Positions 55,201 to 63,270 of a DNA stretch of 64,000 bases are shown here, piece after piece. The notes under the pieces were generated by a model. That model did not search any database. It was not told where the DNA came from and worked only from the letters and a program-made list of their open reading frames with translations. The stretch is from positions 3,224,001 to 3,288,000 of the forward strand of contig CP014773.1 of assembly GCA_001596135.1 (NCBI GenBank), written 5' to 3'. Position 1 is the stretch's first letter. Every line of letters starts with the position of its first letter. This stretch comes from Mucilaginibacter sp. PAMC 26640 (GTDB taxonomy: Bacteria > Bacteroidota > Bacteroidia > Sphingobacteriales > Sphingobacteriaceae). Both the position numbers and the translations under genes were made by a program.

Positions 55201-56562
55201 GTATCGTCCAGTGCGGGTGCCGAAGTGCAGAAGCCATTAGCTACGGTTGTGATTGGCGGGCTGTTGACAGCGACCCTGTTAACTTTGATCGTGCTGCCAT
55301 TGCTTTATTTGATCTTTACTAAAAATACAAAACCTTTATCTGGTAAAATGAAAAAAGCTTTGATCATTCTATTGGTTTTGGGTGTTAGCATGCCATCTTT
55401 TGCGCAAATCAATCCAACCAATCGAATCACTTTAAATGGCGCTTATGAGATAGCCCTTCAAAATAACCTGCAACTGCGTTCATCGGGTTTCAAGATCGAT
55501 CAGCGTAAAGAGTTGGGTAAAACAGCTTTTACCTTACCTAAAACCGGCGTTTTTGTAGAGAATGAGGATATCAACCCGGATGACCAAAAAGGGATCTTGA
55601 AGATCGGTGTGTCTCAAAGCCTGGACTGGCCGGGTTTATACAAAGCGCGGAAAGTTTTATTAGACGAACAAACCCGTTCGGCAGAATTTGCCAAACAATC
55701 ACAAATTGCTGAGATCAAAAGAGATATTGCCGGAACGTACTATAACCTATGGTATTATCAGAGTAAACAGCGCCTTTGGCAGCGACTCGATAGTATATAT
55801 TCTACACTGGCCAAAGCTGCCGTACTAAGGGTTAAGACAGGTGAGAATGCCGGGCTTGACAGTATCGCCGCACAGGCCAAAGCGAAAGAAACCACAGTGC
55901 AATTGCGTTTGGTCCAGCGGGATATCAATAACCAGCAGCAAGCGTTAAAACGCCTGTTAAATACGCAGTTGAACTTCTTGCCGGATAGTGCTTCTTTACA
56001 AAAAGTCCAATTGGAAGGTGCCGCGCCGGATACGGTTGCCCACCCCTTGTTGAAATTGCAGCAACAGCAGGTCAATATTGCCGGGGCAGAAGCCAAAGTA
56101 GCCGGGCAAGGCCAGATGCCGTCATTTGAAGGGCGGTTCTTTTCGCAGCGCTTGTATGGGGTGAACCCGCCGTATTCCGGCTTTTCGGTTACCGTAGGTA
56201 TTCCCTTGTTTGGCCGAAGCCAATATAAGCACTCGGTCAAAGCGGCCTTACTGGAAAAAAGTTACCAGCAAAGCGTATTGACTGATCAGCAACTGGCTTT
56301 CAGTACCTCCTATAACCAGGAAAGGGAAACTTTGCAGAAGAACAGCGACCTGTTGGACTATTATACCTCCACCGGGCTGAAGCAAGCGGATGCGATCATT
56401 AAAGCGGCCAACCTCTCTTACCGTTCCGGCGAGATCGGTTTCGCCGAGTTATCGCAATTCCTGACCCAGGCCATTGACATCCAGCGTAATTACCTGGAGG
56501 TGCTGAACGAGTTTAACCAGTCGGCTATTCAATTGAACTATTACACAAATAACAGTAAATAA
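52228..56562 (+). CDS. CusA/CzcA heavy-metal RND pump fused to a TolC-like domain
   Basis: About 1444 residues. Residues 1 to about 1040 are a CusA/CzcA-type heavy-metal RND permease, with IPVDALPDITNNQVQV, the proton-relay motif DFGLIVDGAVIIVEA in helix 4 and a second permease half. The remaining 400 residues start with a hydrophobic signal-like run (KALIILLVLGVSMPSFAQ) and form a TolC-type outer-membrane efflux protein (CzcC-like). Pump and outer channel are therefore in one reading frame, an arrangement I know from other Bacteroidota. If the chain stays uncut, the hydrophobic run would be a membrane helix; it may instead be cleaved there. The ATG at 52228 is chosen over an upstream GTG. 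Confidence 0.9.
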   Translation: MLDAIIRFSIRNKLVIGFFTLALIAWGIWSTSQIPVDALPDITNNQVQVITKAPTLAAQEVEQFITYPVERSLSNLPDITEMRSMSRFGLSVITIVFKESVNVYFARQLIAEKLNEVQEQIPKGTGRPEMAPVTTGLGEIYQYILHPKKGSEHKYSAMDLRTMQDWIVTRQLYGITGVAEVTAFGGVAKQYEVALDPDKLKAMDVTIPEVFTALQKNNQNTGGAYIDKKPNAYFIRGVGLMSGIPDIENTIIKRQANGVPILIKNVAKIQLGSPPRYGAMTYNGEKEVVGGIVLMTKGANSAEVVGLVKERMKLVQKSLPGDVIIEPFLDRTNLINRAISTVERNLIEGALIVIFVLVLFLGNWRAGLIVASAIPLALLFALSLMNLFGVSANLMSLGAIDFGLIVDGAVIIVEATMHHLILKKNTGRFTQAEMDEEVFQSASRIRNSAAFGEIIILVVYIPILTLVGIEGKMFRPMAQTVGFAILGALLLSLTYIPMMSALFLSKDAIPKKTLSNRMIGFLQRKYEPVLKAAIRFKYLVVGIAIALLIISGIIFSKMGGEFIPQLEEGDYAIEFVLPQGTSVTQTVETIMQAERMLKKYPEVKMVVGKTGSADVATDPMPPEASDLMVILKDKSEWPSGKGFYELAEDMRTTLADLPGVIAETSQPIQMRFNELMTGVKQDVAVKIFGENLDTLNLLAAKVAQAIKPIEGVTAPQVERVSGLPQITVKYDRARMANYGLNIEDVNQVISTAFAGTSTGSIYENERRFDLVVRLDSAHRNAIENVSDLFIPTTDGNQIPLSQVATVAYETGPAQISRENARRRIVVSFNVSGRDVESVVKEVQAKLNIKVPLPTGYYYTYGGTFENLQQASARLMIAVPAALLLIFILLYFTFKSFKQATLIFTAIPMSAIGGVFALLLRGMPFSISAGVGFIALFGVAVLNGIVLIGTFNQLAKDGVDDVLQRIHQGTKDRLRPVLMTGAVASLGFLPMAVSSSAGAEVQKPLATVVIGGLLTATLLTLIVLPLLYLIFTKNTKPLSGKMKKALIILLVLGVSMPSFAQINPTNRITLNGAYEIALQNNLQLRSSGFKIDQRKELGKTAFTLPKTGVFVENEDINPDDQKGILKIGVSQSLDWPGLYKARKVLLDEQTRSAEFAKQSQIAEIKRDIAGTYYNLWYYQSKQRLWQRLDSIYSTLAKAAVLRVKTGENAGLDSIAAQAKAKETTVQLRLVQRDINNQQQALKRLLNTQLNFLPDSASLQKVQLEGAAPDTVAHPLLKLQQQQVNIAGAEAKVAGQGQMPSFEGRFFSQRLYGVNPPYSGFSVTVGIPLFGRSQYKHSVKAALLEKSYQQSVLTDQQLAFSTSYNQERETLQKNSDLLDYYTSTGLKQADAIIKAANLSYRSGEIGFAELSQFLTQAIDIQRNYLEVLNEFNQSAIQLNYYTNNSK

Positions 56563-56570
56563 GATATTCC

Positions 56571-57749
56571 ATGAAAACGCATCTAAAATACTATAGCTAC
56601 TTGCTCCTTGTCTTCGTGGCGTTTTACGCTATTTCCTGCGGACAGCCGGAAAAACCAAAGGAGGCGACGAAAGAGGAAGCTGCACCCAAAGCGACAAATA
56701 CCGTAAGCCTTACCGCTAACCAGATCAAAACGGCGGGTATTGAACTTGGCACGATTGAAATGAAGAACCTGGCCACCGCAATCAAAGCCAACGGCTTGTT
56801 ATCGGTGCCTAATCAAAACAAGGCACTAGTTACATCTGTGACCAGCGGCACCATTCGGACATTGACCATTCAACCGGGTAACTATGTAAACAAAGGCCAG
56901 GTTATCGCCACTATTCTTAATCCTGAAATAGCACAGTTACAACAGCAATCGCAAACCACACAGGCACAGCTCAAACTGGCTGAACAGGAATATGAGCGAC
57001 AAAAAGAATTGGTGGCCGGCAATGCTGCGCCACTAAAGAACCTTCAAAAAGCCGAAGCGGAATTAAACGCGTTAAAATCTTCCAAACGGTCACAGCAGAT
57101 GCAACTGTCTGCATTAGGCATTAACCAGACCGCTACCAATAAAGGCCGGATCGTAACCAGCATCCCGGTACGCGCGCCCATTAGCGGTACAGTAAGCGAA
57201 GTATCGGCACAGATCGGTTCTAATGTAGATGCCTCAACGCCCATCGCGCAGATCGTGAACAACTCGCAACTGCATTTGGATCTGTTCGTATTTGAAAAGG
57301 ACCTGCCTAAAGTTAAAGCCGGACAGCGTATCCATTTTACCCTGACCAATAGCGCGGGTAAGGAATACGACGCGCAGATATATTCTATCGGAACCGCCTT
57401 TGCCAGCCAGTCCAAAACTATCCCCGTACATGCCGTGGTATTAGGTGATAAGGCCGGGCTGATCGAAGGGATGAATGTTACGGCCATTATCAGTATCGGA
57501 AAAGCTGTAGTGCCGGCAGTGCCAAGTGAGGCCATCGTTAGTAACGGCGGGCAGGATTATATTTTCCGGGTACAACAACAAGATGCTAATGGGATTGTCT
57601 TTGAACGGGTGCCCTTAGCCAAAGGGGAATCGGATATTGGCTTTACCGAGATCACTCCTGTAAAGGAATTAAAGGAAGGCTCAAAGATCGTCGTAAAAAA
57701 GACCTTCTTCGTGCTGGCTAAAATGGTAAACACAGGCGAAGAAGAATAA
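56571..57749 (+). CDS. heavy-metal RND periplasmic adaptor, CusB/CzcB-like
   Basis: 392 residues: a lipoprotein signal (FYAISCGQPEK, acylated Cys), barrel-sandwich and lipoyl halves (TSGTIRTLTIQPGNYVNKGQVI and IPVRAPISGTVSEVSAQIG in outline), a long helical hairpin rich in Gln (QLQQQSQTTQAQLKLAEQEY) and a C-terminal barrel (VPSEAIVSNGGQDYIFRVQ). It joins the CzcA pump to the outer channel and may pass on metal. It follows the pump gene by 8 bp. Confidence 0.9.
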   Translation: MKTHLKYYSYLLLVFVAFYAISCGQPEKPKEATKEEAAPKATNTVSLTANQIKTAGIELGTIEMKNLATAIKANGLLSVPNQNKALVTSVTSGTIRTLTIQPGNYVNKGQVIATILNPEIAQLQQQSQTTQAQLKLAEQEYERQKELVAGNAAPLKNLQKAEAELNALKSSKRSQQMQLSALGINQTATNKGRIVTSIPVRAPISGTVSEVSAQIGSNVDASTPIAQIVNNSQLHLDLFVFEKDLPKVKAGQRIHFTLTNSAGKEYDAQIYSIGTAFASQSKTIPVHAVVLGDKAGLIEGMNVTAIISIGKAVVPAVPSEAIVSNGGQDYIFRVQQQDANGIVFERVPLAKGESDIGFTEITPVKELKEGSKIVVKKTFFVLAKMVNTGEEE

Positions 57750-57756
57750 GAAACTT

Positions 57757-59814
57757 ATGAAAAAGCAAACTCAACATAAAGCCGTAACGGCACAAAAACA
57801 ACCGGGCGTTGATATATCAGCTGCAAAAGATAAAGAGAAAAAACATGAGCATGAGGAGAACGATACTGTTCACGATCACGAGCATGGCGGCATGTTCGGT
57901 AAGAATACAGAACTGATCTTTGCTGCATTATCAGGTTTATTCCTTGCCCTGGGCTTTAGTTTATCCTTCATACATACCTTGCCTGCAATAACGACCACGA
58001 TCTTGTATGGTATTGCCTATTTCTTTGGTGGATTTTACACGACCAAAGAAGCCTACGAGGCCATCAGCACCGGTAAATTCGAGATCGACTTTTTAATGCT
58101 GGTCGCAGCGGTAGGCGCTGCCTGCCTGGGTCAATGGGCAGAAGGTGCACTGCTTTTATTCCTGTTCAGCTTGGGTCACTCCCTCGAACATTATGCAATG
58201 GGTAAAGCTACTAAGTCCATAGCGGCTTTGGCAGACCTTGCGCCTAAAACCGCGATCGTACGCCGGGATGGTGAAGAAACTGAAGTGCCGATTGAAGAAT
58301 TAGCATTAGGCGATACCATTATCGTTAAACCTAACAGTAAAATATCTGCTGATGGCGCGGTTGTAAAAGGTGAAAGCAGCGTAAACCAGGCACCGATCAC
58401 CGGCGAAAGCGTACCGGTAGACAAATCACCGGTAGCCGACCCGAATAAAGACTACGACGATAAGGCGTTGAAACCAGAAAATAAGGTATTTGCCGGAACG
58501 ATCAATGGCAGCCAGGTCCTGGAGATAAAAGTAACCAAGCTGGCAGCTGATTCAACTTTATCGCGACTGGTTAAACTGGTGAACGATACCGAAGCGCAGA
58601 AATCCCCAACACAATTATTTACCGATAAGCTGCAAAAGTATTACGTGCCGGCCGTGTTGGTATTGGTAGGCCTGTTATTGCTGGCATTCCTGGTCATTGA
58701 CGAGCCATTCAGCAAAAGTTTCTACCGGGCAATGGCGGTTCTGGTCGCTGCAGGTCCTTGTGCACTGGCCATATCAACGCCAAGTGCTGTTTTAAGCGCG
58801 ATTGCCAGAGCGGCAAGAAGCGGCGTATTGATCAAGGGCGGCGGCCCGTTGGAAGAACTGGGGAGCATCACTGCCATCGCATTCGATAAAACAGGAACAC
58901 TTACGGAAGGCAAGCCCCAGTTAACGGGTGTTGTGGCATTAGCTAAATTATCGGAAGATGAGGTTTTAGAGATCGCCATTTCCGTTGAGAAATTGAGTGA
59001 CCATCCCTTGGCAGCCGCCATAGTAAAGGGCGGCCTGGATAGATTGAAGCAAAAAGATATTCCATCGGCCAAAAACCTGCAGTCCGTTACCGGCCATGGC
59101 GTTAAAGCCACAGTAGGCAATAAAAAAATCGTTATCGGCAACCGCAGCCTGTTCAAAAAATTGGCTGATGAAGTGCATACGCAGGTAGAAAAGCTCGAAA
59201 AGGAAGGCAACACCACGATGCTCGTGGAACAGGAAGGTGAAATCATCGGTTTGATCGCCTTAATGGATGTTCCCCGCAAGGAGGCCAAAAAGACGTTAAC
59301 GGAATTAAAAGATCTGGGCATAAAGCGCATGATCATGCTGACCGGCGATAACCAGCAGGTAGCCGAAGCCGTAGCCAAACAGATCGGCATTACCGATGCA
59401 ATGGGCGGTTTACTGCCGGAACAAAAGGTAAAGGCCGTTCAGGACCTGATCAAAAAGGAGAAGAAAGTAGCCATGATCGGCGACGGTGTAAATGATGCGC
59501 CCGCCATGGCAAAAAGCACGGTCGGTATCGCTATGGGTGCCGCAGGTTCTGATGTGGCACTGGAAACCGCGGATATCGCGTTAATGGCCGACAGGTTAGA
59601 TAATCTTCCGTTTGCTATCGGTTTAAGCCGGCAGTCCCGCAGAATCATCAAACAAAACCTGTTTGTAAGCCTGGGGATGGTGGCTATACTGATCCCTGTA
59701 ACTATTTTAGGCATAACAGGTATCGGCCCGGCGGTGATAGGCCACGAGGGTTCTACGTTGTTAGTGGTTTTCAATGGCCTTCGCTTGCTTGTTTATCAAA
59801 ATGGTCATAAATAA
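57757..59814 (+). CDS. heavy-metal P1B-type ATPase with a GPC membrane motif (P1B-4-like)
   Basis: 685 residues. The N-terminus is His-rich (KHEHEENDTVHDHEHGG) and lacks a CxxC metal-binding domain. Actuator TGES is in ITGESVPV, the phosphorylated Asp377 in AFDKTGTLTEGKP, the P1B His-Pro in SDHPLAAA, and GDGVNDAPAM follows. The ion-path motif is Gly333-Pro334-Cys335 (AAGPCALAISTP), where CPC (Cu/Zn/Cd pumps) or SPC (P1B-4) is usual. The last helix holds HEGST, a mark of P1B-4 pumps, so the best call is a P1B-4-like exporter (Co, Zn or Fe) with an altered motif. It starts 7 bp after the adaptor gene. Confidence 0.88.
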   Translation: MKKQTQHKAVTAQKQPGVDISAAKDKEKKHEHEENDTVHDHEHGGMFGKNTELIFAALSGLFLALGFSLSFIHTLPAITTTILYGIAYFFGGFYTTKEAYEAISTGKFEIDFLMLVAAVGAACLGQWAEGALLLFLFSLGHSLEHYAMGKATKSIAALADLAPKTAIVRRDGEETEVPIEELALGDTIIVKPNSKISADGAVVKGESSVNQAPITGESVPVDKSPVADPNKDYDDKALKPENKVFAGTINGSQVLEIKVTKLAADSTLSRLVKLVNDTEAQKSPTQLFTDKLQKYYVPAVLVLVGLLLLAFLVIDEPFSKSFYRAMAVLVAAGPCALAISTPSAVLSAIARAARSGVLIKGGGPLEELGSITAIAFDKTGTLTEGKPQLTGVVALAKLSEDEVLEIAISVEKLSDHPLAAAIVKGGLDRLKQKDIPSAKNLQSVTGHGVKATVGNKKIVIGNRSLFKKLADEVHTQVEKLEKEGNTTMLVEQEGEIIGLIALMDVPRKEAKKTLTELKDLGIKRMIMLTGDNQQVAEAVAKQIGITDAMGGLLPEQKVKAVQDLIKKEKKVAMIGDGVNDAPAMAKSTVGIAMGAAGSDVALETADIALMADRLDNLPFAIGLSRQSRRIIKQNLFVSLGMVAILIPVTILGITGIGPAVIGHEGSTLLVVFNGLRLLVYQNGHK

Positions 59815-59932
59815 TTTGCAGGCATATCGTACGTTCATTTAACACCATAGCAGGATCGGCGCTGGCATCGCACTTATCGGTACTTGCATAATTATCTACA
59901 TGCCTCGCTACTAAGTAGTTTAATTACTACTG

Positions 59933-59940
59933 TATATTTG
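59933..59940 (+). promoter_or_regulatory. candidate -7 box (TATATTTG) upstream of mnmH
   Basis: TATATTTG fits TAnnTTTG and ends 5 nt before the mnmH ATG at 59946, which would give a leaderless or very short-leader transcript. The short inverted arms AGTAGT and ACTACT at 59914-59931 lie just upstream. No clear -33 element was seen. Confidence 0.35.
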
Positions 59941-59945
59941 CCCAT

Positions 59946-60980
59946 ATGATCAAACCAATAGCGATAAGCGATTTTCTAATAATGGATATTCCTGTTCCGC
60001 TGATTGATGTACGCACACCAGCCGAGTTTGAGCATGGACACATTCCTGGTGCATCTAATCTACCTTTGTTTAGCAACGAAGAAAGGGTAAAAGTGGGTAC
60101 TACCTATAAGCAGGTTGGCCGGGAGGAAGCGATTCTGTTGGGTTTTGATCTAACGGGTTCAAAATGGTCGGGGTTTATCAAGGAAGCTTTGATTATTGCA
60201 CCCGATAAAAAGATAGGGGTACATTGCTGGCGCGGCGGTATGCGCAGCGGCGCGATGGCATGGGCGCTCGATTTGTACGGCTTTGAAGTTTTTCTGATAC
60301 AGGGCGGCTACAAAAAATACCGTAACTGGGTACATCAGCAGTTTGAGCAGGCTTATCAGCTTCAAATTCTTGGAGGCATGACCGGTTCAGGTAAAACAAA
60401 ACTATTGAAACAACTGAGCTTTACAGGGGAGCAGGTAGTTGACCTGGAAGACCTTGCACAGCACCAGGGTTCGTCTTATGGCAGTATGAATAAAATGATA
60501 CAGCCTACGCAGGAGCAGTTTGAAAACAACCTGGCCGGCCGGTTAAAAGAGGTTGATAAAAAGAAAAAGTTATGGGTGGAAGATGAAAGCCTGACCATTG
60601 GTAAACGTTCCATACCCAACCCGTTCTGGCACCAGATGCGGGATGCAGCGATAATTGATATCAAGGTGGACGTACAGCGACGTGTTAATGCATTGGCTGC
60701 TGAATACGGGTCTTTAGATAAAGATTTTCTCATGGAATCTACCGAACGTATCCGCAAAAGGCTTGGCCCGGAGCAAACTAAATTTGCAATCGAAGCGATC
60801 ATGGAAGGCCGCATGAAAGATTTTGTGAAGATAGTGTTAGTGTATTATGATAAAACTTACCGCACCGGTTTAAGCAAACGAGACGCTTCGAAAGTCGCAT
60901 CTCTTGACCTTGAAGATACAGACGTTGCCACGCAAGCGAACCATATTTTAAATTTTATAATCAACGCTCCAGCTAAATAA
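59946..60980 (+). CDS. mnmH: tRNA 2-selenouridine synthase
   Basis: 344 residues: an N-terminal rhodanese domain ([19 protein letters not shown] and the catalytic Cys in [10 protein letters not shown]) and a C-terminal P-loop domain ([13 protein letters not shown]). MnmH (SelU) replaces sulphur by selenium at the wobble uridine of Lys, Glu and Gln tRNAs, through a geranylated intermediate, with selenophosphate from SelD. The stop overlaps the selD start by one base. Confidence 0.93.
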   Translation: MIKPIAISDFLIMDIPVPLIDVRTPAEFEHGHIPGASNLPLFSNEERVKVGTTYKQVGREEAILLGFDLTGSKWSGFIKEALIIAPDKKIGVHCWRGGMRSGAMAWALDLYGFEVFLIQGGYKKYRNWVHQQFEQAYQLQILGGMTGSGKTKLLKQLSFTGEQVVDLEDLAQHQGSSYGSMNKMIQPTQEQFENNLAGRLKEVDKKKKLWVEDESLTIGKRSIPNPFWHQMRDAAIIDIKVDVQRRVNALAAEYGSLDKDFLMESTERIRKRLGPEQTKFAIEAIMEGRMKDFVKIVLVYYDKTYRTGLSKRDASKVASLDLEDTDVATQANHILNFIINAPAK

Positions 60981-62020
60981 TGGATACGACATCAATAAAA
61001 CTCACGCAATATTCTCACGGTGCAGGTTGTGGCTGTAAGATCAGCCCTGCCATTTTAGACAAAATACTGCATAGTAATATCGCCTTCGTTACCGATCCAA
61101 ATTTATTGGTTGGTAATGATAAAAGAGACGACGCTGCAGTGCTAGACCTGGGTAACGGCACCGCTTTGATCTCTACTACCGACTTTTTTATGCCGATTGT
61201 TGATGATGCATATGATTTCGGGCGCATCGCTTCTGCTAATGCCATCAGCGATGTTTATGCGATGGGTGGTAAACCGGTTTTAGCCATTGCTATTTTAGGC
61301 TGGCCGATTGATAAACTTCCACCTGAAGTAGCCCAAAAAGTTTTGGAAGGTTCCCGTGCCGTCTGCGCCGAAGCGGGTATCACCTTAGCAGGTGGCCATA
61401 GCATTGATTGCCCCGAGCCTGTTTTCGGCCTGTCGGTAAACGGTATGGTCAATATCCCGCAATTGAAACAAAACTCCACTGCAACCCCCGGTTGCAAATT
61501 ATATCTTACCAAAGCTTTAGGGGTTGGCATTTTGTCAACGGCTCAAAAACGAGGCGTATTGTTGCCGGAAGATGCAGCTATCGCGTTAAAGAGCATGACC
61601 ACATTAAACAAACTTGGTGAAGTATTCGGCCAGATGGATGATGTAAAGGCCATGACAGATGTAACCGGCTTTGGTTTGTTGGGGCACCTTTCTGAAATGT
61701 GCGAAGGCAGCGGCTTGTCAGCAGTGATCGAATTTGATAAAGTGCCGGTGATACCGTCTTTAGCAGGTTATCTCGAACAAAAATGCTTTCCTGGTGGTAC
61801 GGTGCGTAACTGGAACAGTTACGGAAGCAAGATAGGCGCTCTGACCGAAGAACAGCAATATATCCTGGCCGACCCGCAAACAAGTGGCGGCCTGCTGGTA
61901 GCCGTTGCCGAGGATGGGGCAGCGGCTTTTGAAGCAACACTACAAAGCCTTGGGCACAGTTTAGCACCTATCGGTTGGTTAAAAGTGCCGGATGACGATG
62001 CACTGATAAAGGTGATTTAG
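60980..62020 (+). CDS. selD: selenide, water dikinase
   Basis: 346 residues, full length. The N-terminus has Cys17 and Lys20 (GAGCGCK, the catalytic pair; Cys rather than selenocysteine), followed by the AIR-synthase-like ATP-binding domain ([53 protein letters not shown]). SelD makes selenophosphate from selenide and ATP. It is coupled to mnmH; no selA, selB or selC is in the window. Confidence 0.93.
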   Translation: MDTTSIKLTQYSHGAGCGCKISPAILDKILHSNIAFVTDPNLLVGNDKRDDAAVLDLGNGTALISTTDFFMPIVDDAYDFGRIASANAISDVYAMGGKPVLAIAILGWPIDKLPPEVAQKVLEGSRAVCAEAGITLAGGHSIDCPEPVFGLSVNGMVNIPQLKQNSTATPGCKLYLTKALGVGILSTAQKRGVLLPEDAAIALKSMTTLNKLGEVFGQMDDVKAMTDVTGFGLLGHLSEMCEGSGLSAVIEFDKVPVIPSLAGYLEQKCFPGGTVRNWNSYGSKIGALTEEQQYILADPQTSGGLLVAVAEDGAAAFEATLQSLGHSLAPIGWLKVPDDDALIKVI

Positions 62021-62024
62021 TGTT

Positions 62025-62648
62025 TTAATTGATGCTATGCTTTTTAAAGCTGCAGAACAGAAAGTTTTGTTTGGTTTTAAAAGGGGTGATATGATCTTCA
62101 TTGATACACCTGATCTTTTTAAAACCTTTTTTCAACTGGCTTTGTAATTGTCCTTCGGTGTATTGTTTAATGGGTAATCCGCTGCATTTGTCCGGCCCGT
62201 TTTCAGAAAATGTGCCAACCACCCTATAGTTATTGATTGACCTGCCCGCAATTTGCAGGTAAGCAGCGATCTGGCTTTTGCTGGTCAGGAAATGAAAAGT
62301 TGCCCGATCATGCCAAAGGTCAAAATGATCGTTTGTTTTAAATTCGGTTATGTGAGAGACCACCCATTTAACCAGATTGCTTTTTTCGCCAAGCCTGGCT
62401 TTCGCCTTATCAATCGCCGCTGCCGAAACATCCAAACCGGTAATGTTCTCAAAGCCCTCCTGTAAAAGAAAATCTACCAGTTTGCTATCGCCCCCGCCAA
62501 TGTCGATAATGCTGGCATTTTTGGATAAGGCAAACTGGCGAATGAAATCCAAGGATGTCTGAGGAACTGCCTGCGTCCAGCTTACCTGGTCTGAAGTTTT
62601 ATTGGAATAAACATCATCCCAGTGAGCTTTTTGATTACCTTCATACAT
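62025..62648 (-). CDS. class I SAM-dependent methyltransferase
   Basis: 207 residues: the SAM loop SIIDIGGGDSKLVDFLL, the acidic residue in ITGLDVSA, and the family motif DLWHDRATFHFLTSKSQ, with a C-terminal basic tail. It is convergent with selD, with only 4 bp between stops. Similar enzymes lie near selenium genes in other genomes, so methylation of a selenium or thiol compound is a possible role, but position is the only support. Conserved small size and absence of signal peptide point to a soluble enzyme. Confidence 0.85.
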   Translation of the reverse strand: MYEGNQKAHWDDVYSNKTSDQVSWTQAVPQTSLDFIRQFALSKNASIIDIGGGDSKLVDFLLQEGFENITGLDVSAAAIDKAKARLGEKSNLVKWVVSHITEFKTNDHFDLWHDRATFHFLTSKSQIAAYLQIAGRSINNYRVVGTFSENGPDKCSGLPIKQYTEGQLQSQLKKGFKKIRCINEDHITPFKTKQNFLFCSFKKHSIN

Positions 62649-62719
62649 AAAATCTGATCTTTATATTAATGGTCATCATCATATGTACCAAATGAGCAAT
62701 AAAATATAGTTTAAAAATT

Positions 62720-63087
62720 GTGGCTGCTATTATCGCCTTAGTTCCGATTGTCTTGATATTAAAGTCCGCTAAAGGGATGATCAAAAGACAGCCGGAGTTG
62801 GTACTCGAAAATGAGGGGTTTTATACTGAAGAGACAGGTTTTCTTAATTGGGATTTAATCTTTAATGAAAAAGTGACCCGGGCACATGAGGGAAAAAGAG
62901 AGGTTAGGTTTACTTTCAGCTTTCGGTGGTAGAAAATCCGACAACGAAAAAGATCGCTACCAAAGTGCTTATTCAGGGGAATATCAAGGATCTAAAAACA
63001 GACGGCTGGAAGACTTTTGTTGGTGTTTTAAAGAACGTTTTTGTAAAGGCATTCCGGTAGGGTATTGACGGTGAGGTAAACAATTAA
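62720..63087 (+). pseudogene. two decayed protein fragments of uncertain origin
   Basis: 62720-62932 encodes a short piece with a membrane-like start (AIIALVPIVLILKSAKGMI) and a soluble part (PELVLENEGFYTEETGFLNWD) that recalls PH-like membrane proteins of the STM3941 type. In another frame, 62908-63087 reads as a C-terminal tail (VLIQGNIKDLKTDGWKTF, LKNVFVKAFR) broken by a TAG at 63058-63060 before GIDGEVNN and a final TAA; the ending recalls AsmA/DUF748-like proteins. Both identifications are weak. No intact gene is present. Confidence 0.35.
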
Positions 63088-63270
63088 TTGAACCAGTGTG
63101 TCAAACTAATAGTGATTTGAAATGCGACAAGACATTGGTTTCGTAATTTAGCGGTGTAAGAACCAACTTTAGTCGCGGTATCTTCATTCGGAACTCTTCG
63201 GCAAAATGATTTAACAAAGAATCAGAATTATTTTCTTCTGCTATTGCTAATTTAACGTCTGAATATACTT

